A stretch of 64,000 bases of DNA from Olsenella_L sp051876355 (GCA_051876355.1 JBJEHU010000006.1:62001-126000), one strand, 5' to 3'. Shown: positions 51,006-60,588, counted from the stretch's first letter. Translations and numbers: made by a program. The notes: generated by a model not told the origin, from the sequence alone.

Positions 51006-51878
51006 ATGGCAACCAAGATCACCGCCGCCATGGTTAAGCAGCTCCGCGAGATGACCGACTCCCCGATGATGGAGTGCAAGAAGGCTCTCGTCGAGGCTGA
51101 CGGCGACATCGACAAGGCCGTCGATGTCCTGCGCAAGATGGGCGTCGCCAAGGCCGTCAAGCGCGCTGGCCGTGACACGAACGAGGGCACCGTCGCTGCC
51201 TACATCTCTGAGGATGGCAAGAAGGCAGCTCTTCTCGAGCTCTCCTGCGAGACCGACTTCGTCGGCACGAACCCGAAGTTCGTCGGCTTCGCCACGAAGC
51301 TTGCTGGCGTCGTTGCAGAGAACAACCCTGCAGACGTCGATGCTCTGAAGGCTCTTCCGATGGCTCAGACGACCGTCGCTGATGAGCTCACCGAGCAGAT
51401 CCACCTCTTCGGCGAGAACATGAAGATCCTGCGCTTCGTCGCCCGCTCCACGGAGAATGGCGCCTTCGGCTCCTACATCCACAACGGCGGCAAGATCGGC
51501 GTCATCGTCGAGTTCTCCTTCACGAAGCCCGAGACCGGCGCAAGCGACGAGTTCAAGACGTTCGCTCACGACGTCGCTCTCCACGTCGCTGCCGTCAACC
51601 CGATCAGCGCTCGCCGCGAGGATGTCCCCGCAGAGACGATCGAGCACGAGATGAGCATCTACAAGGCACAGGCTGCCGAGTCCGGCAAGCCCGAGGCCAT
51701 CCAGGAGCGCATCGCACAGGGCCGTATGGAGAAGTTCTACAAGGAGTCCGTCCTGACCGAGCAGGAGTTCGTCAAGAACCCCGACGTCACGGTCGGCCAG
51801 CTTGCAAGCCAGGTCTCCAAGTCCCTCGGCGACACGATCGAGATCGTGAAGTTCGACCGCTTCGAGTTCGGCGAGTAG
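51006..51878 (+). CDS. tsf: Translation elongation factor Ts
   Basis: A 290-residue EF-Ts that exchanges nucleotide on EF-Tu. The N-terminal UBA-like helix has VKQLREMTDSPMMECKKAL, then VDVLRKMGVAKAVKRAGR and the TDFV contact motif in ETDFVGTN. AAGGAGGTCAC precedes ATG 51006. A UUCG-loop terminator follows the stop by ten bases, ending the rpsB–tsf transcript. Confidence 0.97.
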   Translation: MATKITAAMVKQLREMTDSPMMECKKALVEADGDIDKAVDVLRKMGVAKAVKRAGRDTNEGTVAAYISEDGKKAALLELSCETDFVGTNPKFVGFATKLAGVVAENNPADVDALKALPMAQTTVADELTEQIHLFGENMKILRFVARSTENGAFGSYIHNGGKIGVIVEFSFTKPETGASDEFKTFAHDVALHVAAVNPISARREDVPAETIEHEMSIYKAQAAESGKPEAIQERIAQGRMEKFYKESVLTEQEFVKNPDVTVGQLASQVSKSLGDTIEIVKFDRFEFGE

Positions 51879-51888
51879 CCAACCTTTC

Positions 51889-51919
51889 AGAGCCGGCCTT
51901 CGGGCCGGCTCTTTTTTTA
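51889..51919 (+). terminator. UUCG-loop terminator after tsf
   Basis: AGAGCCGGCC (51889–51898) pairs perfectly with GGCCGGCTCT (51903–51912) around TTCG, followed by TTTTTT. A stable tetraloop gives high confidence. Confidence 0.96.
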
Positions 51920-52033
51920 TGGCGCGGGACCGCTGGGCCTACTGGCGCCGTTCATATATGCGCCGCTTTGGTACAATCAGCAGATGACCTGCGTGCCAGT
52001 GGCGCGCTAAGGATGAGCTGAGTGGAGGATATC

Positions 52034-52756
52034 TTGTCCGGCTACAAATATAAGCGGGTGCTCCTCAAGCTTTCTGGCGAGGCCCTCATGGGCTCCCAGA
52101 GCTTCGGCATCGACCCCAAGGTAACGAACAGGCTCGCTGAAGAGATCAAGCCGATCTGGGAAGACGGCGAGGAGATTGCCATCGTGATCGGCGGAGGCAA
52201 CATCTTCCGTGGACTTTCCGGTGCAGCGCAGGGCATGGACCGTGCCCAGGCAGACAACATGGGCATGCTTGCCACGGTCATCAACTGCCTGTCCCTGCAG
52301 GATACCTTCGAGCATCATGGCATGGACTGCCGCGTCATGAGCGCCCTCGAGATCCGCCAGGTCGCCGAGACCTATATCCGCCGCCGCGCCATCAGGCACC
52401 TCGAGAAGGGCCGCATCACGATCTTTGCAGCCGGCACGGGCAACCCGTACTTCACGACGGATACGGCAGCAGCGCTGCGCGCTTGCGAGATCAATGCCGA
52501 GGTCCTCATGAAGGCCACGAAGGTTGACGGCATCTACGACAAGGATCCTGTGAAGTATCCGGATGCCAAGAAGTACGATACCATCACGTATCTCGATGTC
52601 CTGACGAAGGATCTCAAGGTCATGGATGCGACGGCTACGGCGCTCTGCCATGACAACCACATGCCGATCCTCGTCTTCAACATCGAGACCCCAGGCGTCA
52701 TCAAGAAAGCGCTGTGTGGTGAGCCGGTCGGCACCACCGTCGTAGAGGAGGCATAG
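52034..52756 (+). CDS. pyrH: UMP kinase
   Basis: A 240-residue hexameric UMP kinase making UDP. VLLKLSGEALMG, IVIGGGNIFRG, MGMLATVINCLSL, GTGNPYFTTDTAAALRA and KATKVDGIYDKDP are all family motifs. TTG 52034 is chosen because GGAGG (52024–52028) lies five bases upstream; a GTG at 52022 would put that site inside the gene. It leads pyrH–frr–uppS–cdsA–dxr–rseP–ispG. Confidence 0.95.
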   Translation: MSGYKYKRVLLKLSGEALMGSQSFGIDPKVTNRLAEEIKPIWEDGEEIAIVIGGGNIFRGLSGAAQGMDRAQADNMGMLATVINCLSLQDTFEHHGMDCRVMSALEIRQVAETYIRRRAIRHLEKGRITIFAAGTGNPYFTTDTAAALRACEINAEVLMKATKVDGIYDKDPVKYPDAKKYDTITYLDVLTKDLKVMDATATALCHDNHMPILVFNIETPGVIKKALCGEPVGTTVVEEA

Positions 52757-52758
52757 CT

Positions 52759-53304
52759 GTGAGCGAGATCACCGATTACGCAAAGAGCCATATGGAGAAA
52801 TGCCTGAAGGCACTCCAGGACAACTTCTCCCGTGTCCGCACAGGCAGGGCAAATCCCCATGTGCTGGATGACATCATGGTCGACTACTACGGCCAGAAGA
52901 CGCCTGTGACGCAGCTTGCCGGCGTCAAGGTCCCCGAGGCGGCCATGCTCGTTGTCGAGCCGTGGGACAAGTCGTCCCTCCGCTCGATCGAGAAGGCCAT
53001 CGAGGCATCCGACCTCGGCATCACCCCGTCGAATGACGGCATGTGCATCCGCCTGCCGTTCCCGCAGCCGACGGAGGAGCGCCGCAAGGAGCTCGTCCGC
53101 GAGTGCCAGAAGTACGCCGAGGAGGCCAAGGTCTCCATCCGCAACGTCCGCCGCGATGCGAACGAGAAGGCGGAGAAGGACGATGACTACTCCGAGGACG
53201 ACGTCAAGCGCGAGAAGAAGGCCATCCAGAAGCTCACGGACACGTACGTGGACAAGGTAGCCGCCATGCTCAAGACCAAGACTGCCGAAGTGATGGAGAT
53301 CTAG
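52759..53304 (+). CDS. frr: Ribosome recycling factor
   Basis: A 181-residue RRF that splits post-termination ribosomes with EF-G. RTGRANPHVLDDIMVDYYG and RLPFPQPTEERRKELV are diagnostic. The start is GTG 52759, with GGAGG seven bases upstream in the pyrH tail. The stop is directly followed by the uppS start. Size and residues are typical. Confidence 0.97.
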   Translation: MSEITDYAKSHMEKCLKALQDNFSRVRTGRANPHVLDDIMVDYYGQKTPVTQLAGVKVPEAAMLVVEPWDKSSLRSIEKAIEASDLGITPSNDGMCIRLPFPQPTEERRKELVRECQKYAEEAKVSIRNVRRDANEKAEKDDDYSEDDVKREKKAIQKLTDTYVDKVAAMLKTKTAEVMEI

Positions 53305-54090
53305 GTGCAGATCGATTCAGAAAAGCTCGAAGCCTACTACGCGGATGCGCCGGACGATATCGCCCTTTCCGATATCGATCTTGCGCGCATCCCGCGCCAT
53401 GTCTCCATCATCATGGACGGCAACGGCCGCTGGGCGAAGGCACGCGGCCTCGACCGCTCCGAAGGCCATGTTGCAGGCGTCGCGTCCCTCAGGGAAGCTG
53501 TCACGACGAGCGTGAGGCTCGGCCTCGACGTGCTCTCTGTCTATGCGTTCTCGACCGAGAACTGGAAGCGTCCGCAGCATGAGGTGGATCTCCTCATGCA
53601 TCTCTTTGCGACGACGCTCGTGAAAGAGCTTCCGCTCTTCCACCAGGAGAACGTGAAGCTCCAGTTCCTCGGCGATATCGAGTCGCTTCCGGAGGAGACG
53701 CGCGATGTCTTCCAGGAGGGCCTCGACGAGACAGCCGACCATACAGGCATGGTGTTCGCGCTGGCCGTGAACTATGGTGCGCGCAAAGAGATTGTGCGTG
53801 CAGCGAAGCAGCTCGCAGCCGATGCTGCCGCAGGGAAGATCTCTCCCGACGATATCGACGAGGATATGTTCTCCTCGCATCTCTATACGGCAGGGCTTCC
53901 CGACCCCGACCTTCTGATCAGGACCTCCGGCGAGCTCAGGCTTTCGAACTATCTGCTCTGGCAGCTTGCCTATACCGAATTCTATGCAACCGATGTCTTC
54001 TGGCCCGACTTCACGCGCTGGGACTTCCTGCGTGCTGTCCGCTCGTTCCAGGGGAGGAACAGACGCTTCGGAGGGGTCCAGAACGCATGA
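53305..54090 (+). CDS. uppS: Undecaprenyl diphosphate synthase
   Basis: A 261-residue cis-prenyltransferase that extends farnesyl diphosphate to the C55 carrier for wall synthesis. HVSIIMDGNGRWAKARG supplies the Asp, Asn and Arg of the diphosphate site, STENWKRP follows, and LLIRTSGELRLSNYLLWQ plus EFYATDVFWPDF close the family pattern. GTG 53305 has GGAG seven bases upstream. It overlaps cdsA by 4 bases. The N-terminal 30 residues are an extension. Confidence 0.96.
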   Translation: MQIDSEKLEAYYADAPDDIALSDIDLARIPRHVSIIMDGNGRWAKARGLDRSEGHVAGVASLREAVTTSVRLGLDVLSVYAFSTENWKRPQHEVDLLMHLFATTLVKELPLFHQENVKLQFLGDIESLPEETRDVFQEGLDETADHTGMVFALAVNYGARKEIVRAAKQLAADAAAGKISPDDIDEDMFSSHLYTAGLPDPDLLIRTSGELRLSNYLLWQLAYTEFYATDVFWPDFTRWDFLRAVRSFQGRNRRFGGVQNA

Positions 54091-55037
54091 GCGGACATGA
54101 GGGAGACAGGGAGCCGATAGAGGAGAGCCGCGGCCTCGACCGCGGCATCGATTCGCTCGAGCGCAAGAGGCAGGCGAAGGAGCCGGCGCGTATCGCAGGG
54201 ACGCTCCGCGGCCAGAAAGTGCGCCTCGGCACGGAGAAGCTCCTGACGAGGACGACATCCGGCATCATCTATGTGATCGTCGTTCTCGCGGGCCTCTTCA
54301 TCGGTCCGCATGCGACGATGATCCTTGTGGCTGGCATGGCATGGCTGTGCTGCTCCGAGTTCTTCCGCATGTGCCGCATGGCCGGCAGGATGCCGAACGA
54401 GGCTATCGGCCTTGGCGCGGCCGTGCTGTTCCCGATGGCAGCCCAGTTCAACGGCTACCAGTCGCTCATCGCTCTTCTAATCATCCTCTGCTTCGCCGTG
54501 GCGGGCTGGTATGTCGTGACGCCGCGTGCGAACATCGCCGATGTCGCGACGACGATCTTCGGACCGATCTATACGAGCTTCCTCTTCGCGAGCGTCGTCC
54601 TGATCAGGAATGCAGACCCCGGCTTCGAAGGCGCGCTTCTTGCCTTCGGCGTCATGGGCTCCATCTGGGCCAATGATGCAATGGCGTATCTCGTCGGATC
54701 GAGGATCGGCCGCCACAAGATGGCGCCGCGCATCTCGCCGCACAAGTCCTGGGAAGGCTTTGCTGGCGGCATGTGCGCATCGCTCATCATCTGGCTCCTG
54801 ATTGCCGCGCTCCATGTCTGCGGCGTCACCTGGCCGCTTGCGCTGGCAGGAGGCCTTCTCTCAGGCATTGGCGGCGTCGTCGGCGACCTCTTCGAATCCC
54901 GCATCAAGCGCGGTGTCGGCGTCAAGGACTCCGGCAACATCATGCCGGGCCACGGCGGACTTCTCGACCGCTCCGATTCGATGCTCTTCGGCGCTACGGC
55001 TGCCTATTTCATACTTTTCCTAGGAGGAATCCTTTGA
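54087..55037 (+). CDS. cdsA: Phosphatidate cytidylyltransferase
   Basis: A 316-residue membrane enzyme making CDP-diacylglycerol. After a charged 55-residue N-terminus come about eight transmembrane helices. The signature at the C-terminus, SRIKRGVGVKDSGNIMPGHGGLLDRSDS, is the CDP-transferase motif with its Asp residues; ISPHKSWEG precedes it. It is coupled to uppS through ATGA, and its stop overlaps the dxr TTG start. Confidence 0.95.
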   Translation: MSGHEGDREPIEESRGLDRGIDSLERKRQAKEPARIAGTLRGQKVRLGTEKLLTRTTSGIIYVIVVLAGLFIGPHATMILVAGMAWLCCSEFFRMCRMAGRMPNEAIGLGAAVLFPMAAQFNGYQSLIALLIILCFAVAGWYVVTPRANIADVATTIFGPIYTSFLFASVVLIRNADPGFEGALLAFGVMGSIWANDAMAYLVGSRIGRHKMAPRISPHKSWEGFAGGMCASLIIWLLIAALHVCGVTWPLALAGGLLSGIGGVVGDLFESRIKRGVGVKDSGNIMPGHGGLLDRSDSMLFGATAAYFILFLGGIL

Positions 55038-56236
55038 GCTTGCCTATGACTTCTGAGACGGCCTGTGTGCCCGAAGGAAGGAAGCTGCGCCTTGCGGTGC
55101 TCGGAGCATCGGGCTCCATCGGCACGCAGACGCTCGATGTCGTCCGCCATCACCGGGACAAGGCCGAGATCGTCTGCCTCTCCGTCCACACGAGGACCGA
55201 TGTGGCAGCTGCAGCGGCGAAGGAATTCGGCTGCCGTCTCATTGCCGTGACCAATCCTGCGCACGCCCATGATGCAGCGCTCGAGGACCTGCCGAAAGGC
55301 ACGAAGGTGCTTGTCGGTCCCGAGGCTCTGGTGGAGCTTGCGACGATGGATACGGTCGACTGCGTCGTCTCTGCCGTCGTCGGCTTTGCCGGCATCGAGT
55401 CGAGCTATGCAGCTGCCAAGGCCGGAAAGCGCCTTGCCTATGCAAACAAGGAATCCATCGTCGTCGGCGGCGACCTCATCATGCCGCTGCTCGCGCCTGG
55501 CCAGCTCGTGCCGGTCGACTCCGAGCATTCTGCCATCTTCCAGTGCCTCCAGGGCGAAGAGCCGGGCACGATCCAGACGATCTGGCTCACCTGCTCGGGC
55601 GGCCCGTTCTACGGTATGGACCGTACGCGCCTGCGCGAGGTGACCGTGGCCGATGCCCTGGCACATCCGACCTGGTCCATGGGATCGAAGATCACGATCG
55701 ACTCTGCGACCCTCATGAACAAGGGCCTTGAGGTCATCGAGGCCTGCCGACTCTTCGATGTGGACGAGTCGCAGGTGCATGTCCTCATCCAGCGCCAGAG
55801 CCGCATCCACTCGATGGTGGAGTTCGTCGATGGCTCCGTGAAGGCGCAGCTGGGTGCCTCCGACATGAGGAGCTGCATCCGTTATGCCCTGAGCTATCCT
55901 GGCCGCTGGAGCGCTCCCGAGGCGGAGCGCGTCTCGTGGGGCGAGGAGCAGCCGCTCACGTTCGGCGAGGCAGATATGCAGACTTTCGGGTGCCTTGCCC
56001 TCGCGCGAGAGGCATATCGCCGCGGGGGTACGCTTCCCTGTGTCATGAATGCAGCGAACGAAGTGGCAAATGCTGCATTCCGTCACGGCTCCTGCGGATT
56101 CCTCGATATCGAGGATACGGTCCGCGCCGTGATGGAGGGTGCGGTGGCAGAGCCTGTCGAGAGTGTCGAGCAGCTCGAGGAGGTCGACGCCTGCGCCCGT
56201 GCCGCTAGCCGGAGCTATCTCGGGAGGAGGCGCTAG
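55034..56236 (+). CDS. dxr: 1-deoxy-D-xylulose 5-phosphate reductoisomerase
   Basis: A 400-residue DXR, the committed step of the methylerythritol phosphate route. VLGASGSIGTQTLDV is the NADPH loop, LAYANKESIVVGG follows, PVDSEHSAIFQCL and TCSGGPF carry metal and substrate residues, and ITIDSATLMNKGLEVIEA is diagnostic. TTG 55034 has AGGAGG six bases upstream and overlaps the cdsA stop; ATG 55046 is an alternative. Its neighbour ispG acts later in the same pathway. Confidence 0.95.
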   Translation: MSLPMTSETACVPEGRKLRLAVLGASGSIGTQTLDVVRHHRDKAEIVCLSVHTRTDVAAAAAKEFGCRLIAVTNPAHAHDAALEDLPKGTKVLVGPEALVELATMDTVDCVVSAVVGFAGIESSYAAAKAGKRLAYANKESIVVGGDLIMPLLAPGQLVPVDSEHSAIFQCLQGEEPGTIQTIWLTCSGGPFYGMDRTRLREVTVADALAHPTWSMGSKITIDSATLMNKGLEVIEACRLFDVDESQVHVLIQRQSRIHSMVEFVDGSVKAQLGASDMRSCIRYALSYPGRWSAPEAERVSWGEEQPLTFGEADMQTFGCLALAREAYRRGGTLPCVMNAANEVANAAFRHGSCGFLDIEDTVRAVMEGAVAEPVESVEQLEEVDACARAASRSYLGRRR

Positions 56237-56237
56237 C

Positions 56238-57611
56238 ATGAGCGCCGCATCTGCTGTCTTCTGGGGGCTTGTGACCCTCTCGTTCCTTGTCTTCATCCAT
56301 GAAGGCGGGCATTTCCTTGCTGCACGTGCGTGCGGCATGCGCGTGACCGAGTTCTATCTCGGCATGCCCTGCCGCTTCAAGATCTTCCGCAAGAGCCGCC
56401 GCTATGGCACGGAGGTCGGCGTAACGCCGATTCTCCTCGGCGGCTATACGCGCATCTGCGGCATGGACGGCCAGCCGGATCCGCGCATCGCCGACATGCT
56501 GTGGCTCGTGCAGGAGAAGGGGCGCATCAGCGCTGCCGATGCTGCTGCAGAGCTTGGCTGCTCTGAAGACGATGCCTATACGATGCTTGCGATGCTCGTC
56601 GACTGGGCATCGATCGAACCCTATTTCAACCCGGAGCTCGGCGAGAAGCCGGGACAGCGCGACTGGCCCGAGGCGTTCCAGACCGTGAAGCGCGATGCGA
56701 AGTTCCTTACGGAATATGACCGCGAGAGCGACTTCACGATGGCAGGCGCCTCAGAAGCAGGGGAGGCAAGGCTTCCCCAAGGCGATGCCCAGAGCTTCTG
56801 CGCAAGCGAGATGAAGCACACCTATGCCGGCCATGGGTTCTGGGCTCGGATCTTCACGCTCTTTGCCGGGCCGCTCGTGAACCTCGTCTTTGCCCTCCTT
56901 GTGGTGATGGCAGGCCTCTCGATAGCCGGCGTGACGGTCAGCGTGAACGAGAACACGATCGGACAGGTCGTCTCAGGCTCTCTGGCTGATGCCTCGGGCC
57001 TCGAGGCAGGAGATACGGTCGAGGCCGTGAACGGGACTGCCGTCACGGACTGGCAGAGCCTCGTCTCGGCGCTGCAGCCGTGCCTTGCTGACGGCTCCGA
57101 CTTCACGCTCGAGATCTCGCGCGATGGAGCTGAGCAGACGCTCTACGTCGACCAGGACGAAAGCTCACCGTCAACGACTCTAGGCATTGTCGCTCCGACC
57201 CAGACCGTGCATCTGAGCCTTGCAGACTCCTTCAAGGCTTCGATCTCCTATGCGCAGCAGGTGGCAGACGCTGCCCTCTCGCTCATCCGTCCGTCCCAGA
57301 CGATGCAGGTCCTGAACGAGTCCACCTCCGTCATGGGCATCTCGGTCATGGCATCAGAGGCGGCATCTCAGGGTGCATGGGAGCTCATGCTGTTCATGGC
57401 AATGATCTCGATGTCGCTTGGCTTCATGAACCTGCTCCCGATTCCGCCGCTCGACGGCGGCAAGATCGTGATCGAGATCGGCCAGAAGATCTGCCGGAAG
57501 AACCTTCCGCAGAAGGCACAGATCGGCATCTCCTATGCAGGCCTTGCCTTCTTCCTGTTCGTGTTCGTCTTTGTCCTGAGAAATGACATCCTGAGATTCG
57601 TAGTGGGGTAG
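56238..57611 (+). CDS. rseP: Site-2 protease (RseP/RasP family) with cytoplasmic HTH-like insertion
   Basis: A 457-residue intramembrane metalloprotease. HEGGH at 21–25 in the first helix is the zinc site, VTPILLGGY is near 62–70, a PDZ domain spans about 235–305, and NLLPIPPLDGG near residue 397 gives the third ligand Asp. Between the first catalytic block and the second helix (about residue 200) lies an insertion of about 110 residues. Its stretch GRISAADAAAELGCSEDDAYTMLAML resembles a winged-helix recognition element. This is longer than the E. coli and B. subtilis proteins at that point. It starts one base after dxr, as in many genomes. Confidence 0.9.
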   Translation: MSAASAVFWGLVTLSFLVFIHEGGHFLAARACGMRVTEFYLGMPCRFKIFRKSRRYGTEVGVTPILLGGYTRICGMDGQPDPRIADMLWLVQEKGRISAADAAAELGCSEDDAYTMLAMLVDWASIEPYFNPELGEKPGQRDWPEAFQTVKRDAKFLTEYDRESDFTMAGASEAGEARLPQGDAQSFCASEMKHTYAGHGFWARIFTLFAGPLVNLVFALLVVMAGLSIAGVTVSVNENTIGQVVSGSLADASGLEAGDTVEAVNGTAVTDWQSLVSALQPCLADGSDFTLEISRDGAEQTLYVDQDESSPSTTLGIVAPTQTVHLSLADSFKASISYAQQVADAALSLIRPSQTMQVLNESTSVMGISVMASEAASQGAWELMLFMAMISMSLGFMNLLPIPPLDGGKIVIEIGQKICRKNLPQKAQIGISYAGLAFFLFVFVFVLRNDILRFVVG

Positions 57612-57619
57612 ATGAGGCA

Positions 57620-58708
57620 ATGAGCGAAGAAGCAGCACGTACGAGGACCCGTCAGGTCCATGTGGGAAAGGTCCCGGTCGGTGGAGGCGCACCCGTCTCC
57701 GTTCAGTCGATGTGCACGACGAAAACGGACAATCCCGAAGCGACGCTTGCACAGATCAAGAGCCTCGCGAGCGAAGGATGCGAAATCATCCGTGTCGCGA
57801 TTCCCAATGCATCGTGCCTCGATGGCTTCGAGGAGATCTGCGCGAAGTCTCCGCTTCCGGTAATTGCAGATATCCACTTCGACCACAAGCTCGCAATCGA
57901 GGCAGCAAAGCGCGGCGCTGCCGCCTTCCGCATCAATCCGGGCAATATCGGCTCCTGGGAGCGGGTCGATGCCTGCATCGAAGCAGCAGGGGAGTCGGGC
58001 ATCCCGATCCGCATCGGCGTCAATGCCGGCTCTCTCGACCCGAAGGTCGATGCCGACGAGAAGCTGACGCTTCCCGAAAAGCTTGTGGCTTCCTCGGTCT
58101 CGTTCGTCGAGCACTTCGAGGACCGCGGATTCGAGGATATCGTCCTCTCTGCAAAGGCCCATGATGTGCCGACGACGCTTGCGACATACCGTGCGCTCTC
58201 GCGCGAGCTGCCGGAGATTCCGCTGCATGTCGGCGTGACCGAGGCAGGCACGCTCAGGCAGGGCACCGTGAAGAACTCGGTCGGTGTCGGCATACTTCTC
58301 GAGGAGGGCATAGGAGATACGATCCGCCTGTCGCTCACGGCTGAGCCCGAAGAGGAGGTGCGCGTTGCCTGGGAGCTCCTGCAGGCTCTTGGCATGCGCC
58401 GTCTCCATCCCGAGCTCGTGAGCTGCCCGACATGCGGACGCTGCCAGGTGAACCTCATCGGCCTTGCCGACGAGGTGGAGAAGCGCCTCTCGAAGATCGA
58501 GGCGCCGATCTCTGTCGCTGTCATGGGCTGCATCGTGAATGGTCCGGGCGAGGCGAAGAGCTGCGACATCGGCATTGCATCCGGCAAGGGGCAGGGGCTT
58601 CTCTTCCTCGAAGGAAAGCCGCTCAAGAAGGTTCCCGAAGACCAGATGGTCGATGCGCTCTTCGAAGAGATCGAGGAACGCTTCCCCGAAGCAAAAGAGA
58701 GCAGATAG
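57620..58708 (+). CDS. ispG: (E)-4-hydroxy-3-methylbut-2-enyl diphosphate synthase
   Basis: A 362-residue iron-sulfur IspG of the methylerythritol phosphate route. VSVQSMCTTKT and ADIHFDHKLA are in the barrel, and the cluster cysteines appear in SCPTCGRCQ and GCIVNGPGEA. The protein is the short form without a central insert. ATG 57620 follows the rseP stop by 8 bases; GGGGTAGATGAGG is upstream. A terminator lies 12 bases after the stop, ending the pyrH–ispG run. Confidence 0.95.
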   Translation: MSEEAARTRTRQVHVGKVPVGGGAPVSVQSMCTTKTDNPEATLAQIKSLASEGCEIIRVAIPNASCLDGFEEICAKSPLPVIADIHFDHKLAIEAAKRGAAAFRINPGNIGSWERVDACIEAAGESGIPIRIGVNAGSLDPKVDADEKLTLPEKLVASSVSFVEHFEDRGFEDIVLSAKAHDVPTTLATYRALSRELPEIPLHVGVTEAGTLRQGTVKNSVGVGILLEEGIGDTIRLSLTAEPEEEVRVAWELLQALGMRRLHPELVSCPTCGRCQVNLIGLADEVEKRLSKIEAPISVAVMGCIVNGPGEAKSCDIGIASGKGQGLLFLEGKPLKKVPEDQMVDALFEEIEERFPEAKESR

Positions 58709-58720
58709 ATTCGTTTCCCA

Positions 58721-58748
58721 GGGAGGCTCCGCGAGGAGTCTCCCTTTC
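58721..58748 (+). terminator. GNRA-loop terminator after ispG
   Basis: A 10-base-pair stem (58721–58730 with 58735–58744, one G-T pair) is capped by GCGA, followed by TTTCT. The U-tract is short. Confidence 0.75.
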
Positions 58749-58851
58749 TGCATGCGTGCTGCTGCTTCTGCGACAAGCATTGCACGGCTTCCAGGCAGCC
58801 CAAAAGGCTTAGAATGATTCACGTATGTGTGGGATGCCGAAAGGACATGCA

Positions 58852-60567
58852 TTGAATACCTACAAGCTCATGAGCAATCTCTATGCGCCGACCCTCAAGG
58901 AAGACCCGACGGAGGCCGTGCTTGCCAGCCACAAGCTGCTGCTTCGTGCCGGCATGATCCGCCGTGGCTCGGTCGGCCTCTATTCCTATCTGCCGCTTGC
59001 CTGGAGATCGATTCTGAAGATCGAGAACATCATCCGCGACGAGATGGACAAGATCGACTGCCAGGAGATGATGACGCCGATCCTGACCGACGCCGAGCTC
59101 TGGCGCAAGAGCGGCCGCTGGAATGCCTATGGCCCCGAGCTCATGCGTCTCAAGGACCGCTATGGCCACGAGTATGCGCTGGGCCCCACGCATGAGGAGA
59201 CCTATACCGATCTCGTGACGAACGAGCTCAAGAGCTACAAGCAGCTGCCTGTCATGCTCTACCACATCCAGGACAAGTTCCGCGATGAGCGCAGGCCGCG
59301 CTTTGGCCTCATGCGCTCCCGAGAGTTCATCATGAAGGATGCCTACTCGTTCTCCGCGAACGTCGAGTCCATGCGCGAGTGCTACGAAGAGCAGAAGGAA
59401 GCCTATGCAAGCTTCTGCCGCCGTGTCGGCCTCAAGGCGCTTCCGGTCGTGGCCGACTCCGGCCAGATCGGTGGCGACACGTCCGTCGAGTTCATGGCGC
59501 TCGCTGACGCCGGCGAAGCCGAGATCTGCTACTGCGATGCCTGCGGCTTTGCAGCGGATACCGAGGCGGCAACGGCGAAGATCAACCTCGTCGAAGGCGA
59601 GGCGGGAGAGCTCGAGAAGGTCTCGACGCCGGGCTGCGGCACGATTGCCGATCTCGCTGCCTTCCTCAAGGTCCCTGAGGCAGGCACCCGCAAGGCCCTT
59701 GCACTCGTCGACGGCGAGAAGCGCCCGGTCGTCGTGTTCGTGCCGGGAGACCATGACCTCAACGAGGTGAAGGCGGGCCATGTCTTCGGCGAGTATCACA
59801 TGATGACCGACGAGGAGCTCAAGGAATACGGCCTCGTGAAGGGCTTCATCGGCCCGATCGGCCTGCCAGAGAATGTCGTCGTCTATGCGGATGAGACGCT
59901 CAAGGATTCCGAATGGTGGGCTTGCGGCGCAAACGAGGAGGGCTACCACTATCTCCACGCAAAGCAGGGCCGCGACTTCGAGATCTCGAACTGGGCAGAT
60001 CTCATCACGGCCAAGGAGGGCGACATCTGCCCGCACTGCGGAGCGCCGCTCCAGATTGCCCGCGGCATCGAGGTCGGCCAGGTCTTCCAGCTTGGCACGA
60101 AGTACTCCGAGACCATGGGTGCCACGTTCACTGATGAGGACGGCACGGAGAAGCCGTTCCAAATGGGCTGCTACGGCATCGGCGTCGGCAGGACGCTTCA
60201 GGCCATCGTCGAGCAGCACCACGACGAGCACGGCATCATCTGGCCGGTGAGTGTCGCTCCGTACGAGGTGGAGATCGTGCCGCTCGATACGCATGACGAC
60301 CTTGTGTGGCCGATCGCGAAGAAGCTCGCAGGCGAGCTCGTCGAGCGCGGCATCGAGGTCATCGTCGACGATCGCAAGGAGCGCCCGGGCGTCAAGTTCA
60401 ACGAGGCGGATCTCTTCGGCTTCCCGTACCAGGTCGTCTGCGGCAAGCGCGGCATCAAGAACGGCGTCGTCGAGATCAAGGAGCGCGCAACCGGCGAGCG
60501 CCACGAGGTCGCTATCGACGATGCGGCCGACGAGCTTGTCGATGTTATCGTCTCGAAGCGCGCCTAA
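58852..60567 (+). CDS. proS: Prolyl-tRNA synthetase
   Basis: A 571-residue bacterial-type ProRS. Class II motif 1 lies near LAWRSILKIENIIRDEM, motif 2 near FRDERRPRFGLMRSREF, and motif 3 at GCYGIGVGRT. The editing (INS) domain occupies about 225–390. The C-terminal anticodon domain ends at SKRA. TTG 58852 has AAAGGA six bases upstream; ATG 58870 and 58834 are alternatives. A bidirectional terminator follows. Confidence 0.95.
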   Translation: MNTYKLMSNLYAPTLKEDPTEAVLASHKLLLRAGMIRRGSVGLYSYLPLAWRSILKIENIIRDEMDKIDCQEMMTPILTDAELWRKSGRWNAYGPELMRLKDRYGHEYALGPTHEETYTDLVTNELKSYKQLPVMLYHIQDKFRDERRPRFGLMRSREFIMKDAYSFSANVESMRECYEEQKEAYASFCRRVGLKALPVVADSGQIGGDTSVEFMALADAGEAEICYCDACGFAADTEAATAKINLVEGEAGELEKVSTPGCGTIADLAAFLKVPEAGTRKALALVDGEKRPVVVFVPGDHDLNEVKAGHVFGEYHMMTDEELKEYGLVKGFIGPIGLPENVVVYADETLKDSEWWACGANEEGYHYLHAKQGRDFEISNWADLITAKEGDICPHCGAPLQIARGIEVGQVFQLGTKYSETMGATFTDEDGTEKPFQMGCYGIGVGRTLQAIVEQHHDEHGIIWPVSVAPYEVEIVPLDTHDDLVWPIAKKLAGELVERGIEVIVDDRKERPGVKFNEADLFGFPYQVVCGKRGIKNGVVEIKERATGERHEVAIDDAADELVDVIVSKRA

Positions 60568-60588
60568 GCCAAAGGCACCGTGACATCG

